DNA of 64,000 bases from Siphonodentalium dalli (taxonomy: Eukaryota > Mollusca > Scaphopoda > Gadilida > Siphonodentaliidae): contig CP136064.1 of assembly GCA_032622095.1 (NCBI GenBank), positions 113,572,004 to 113,636,003 on the forward strand, written 5' to 3'. This document shows positions 63,500-64,000 of this stretch, one piece after another. Within the stretch, counting starts at the first letter, position 1. Each line of letters begins with the position of its first letter. The notes below the pieces were generated by a model. The model worked only from the letters and a program-made list of their open reading frames with translations. It had not been told where the DNA came from and ran no database searches. The position numbers and the translations under genes are program-made.

Positions 63500-64000
63500 A
63501 GGTGTGTTCCCTGTAGCCATACACATGTCTGCACTGATTGTGATGAAATTTGGCAGGCACGGATATGTAATTTGGCCCCCGGGTAACATGGTCTGGGTCC
63601 TGTCTCTGTCCGACATTGGATTTTGATGTTTATGACATCATATCCGCACCATCAAAATGATTTCTCAGAACTGGCCAATGTTGTACTGCATGTATTCAGA
63701 TCTCCGGGTAACATGAGCGAGGCCGGACTTCACCCGACATCACGTTTTGATATTATGATGTCATATCTGCACGGGCATAATGGTTTCTCGGGAACTATAT
63801 TTGCGAATCGCACTGAACTTTGGTATGGTCATGTATTTCGGCCCTCTGGGTAACATGTATTGGGTCATGATTCCCTAACATCATGTCTTGATGTTCATAT
63901 CAGCACGGGCATCGCGAAACTACTCAGAAATTACTGGGTGGATCCCACTTAAATTTGGTGTGGATATGTATTTTGGCCCTTCTGTTAAGATGGGTTGGAT
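63500..64000. repeat. ~155-bp tandem core, three units, cut by window end
   Basis: Units share GATGAAATTTGGCAGGCACG-like words, GATATGTAATTTGGCCC..GGGTAACATG, GACATCATATCCGCAC and ATGATTTCTC. The array runs off the right edge, so any microsatellite and hairpin tail would be outside the window. Confidence 0.75.

Noticed and set aside
1-64000. Search by eye for tRNA and rRNA genes
   Set aside because: Isolated GTTCGAATC-like words (for example ~5236, ~5937) lack A box, acceptor stem or correct spacing.

Overview
This is animal nuclear DNA, most likely from a marine invertebrate and probably a bivalve mollusc. It is AT-rich and almost gene-free. It holds spliced exons with GT/AG junctions, decayed LINE retrotransposons, many palindromic non-autonomous DNA transposons, a Helitron-like element, and tandem-repeat elements ending in a (GACG)n microsatellite plus a hairpin. 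Elements of that last kind (pearl, HINE) are well known in bivalves. The species call is inference.

Layout. 1-1.3 kb is a 45-bp minisatellite whose unit matches the end of a MITE family found elsewhere in the window. 2.0-2.5 kb is the 3' end of a dead LINE. 3-12 kb is packed with foldback and terminal-inverted-repeat elements. 13.1-13.9 kb is a 26-bp minisatellite arranged as a large inverted repeat. 14-19 kb mixes GC-rich triplet runs, an 82-bp tandem array, foldbacks and a possible exon with an acidic tail. 20-32 kb is dominated by 150-180 bp tandem-core elements, with two LINE fragments that each abut a TTAA-flanked MITE. 33.3-34.6 kb is a train of four TTAA-bounded MITEs, several carrying the same ~69-bp palindromic cassette.

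The main coding object is at 37.0-44.8 kb on the minus strand: an apparently intact Helentron (Helitron2-type rolling-circle transposon). Its first ORF has long basic repeats and a DUF6570-like domain. Its second ORF carries zinc fingers, a HUH Rep nuclease, a PIF1-type helicase and a C-terminal AP-like endonuclease. The two ORFs overlap by four bases. The same window holds at least six hairpin-ended elements that such an enzyme could mobilise.

The one host gene recognised with confidence is CDK11 (PITSLRE kinase) on the minus strand. Its penultimate exon (55213-55405) and terminal exon (49138-49233) are separated by a ~6 kb intron full of repeats. The rest of the gene lies beyond the window or in exons I could not find. 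From 55.5 kb to the end there are more foldbacks, TTAA MITEs and tandem-core elements, with no further coding exon recognised. No tRNA, rRNA or CRISPR was found by eye.
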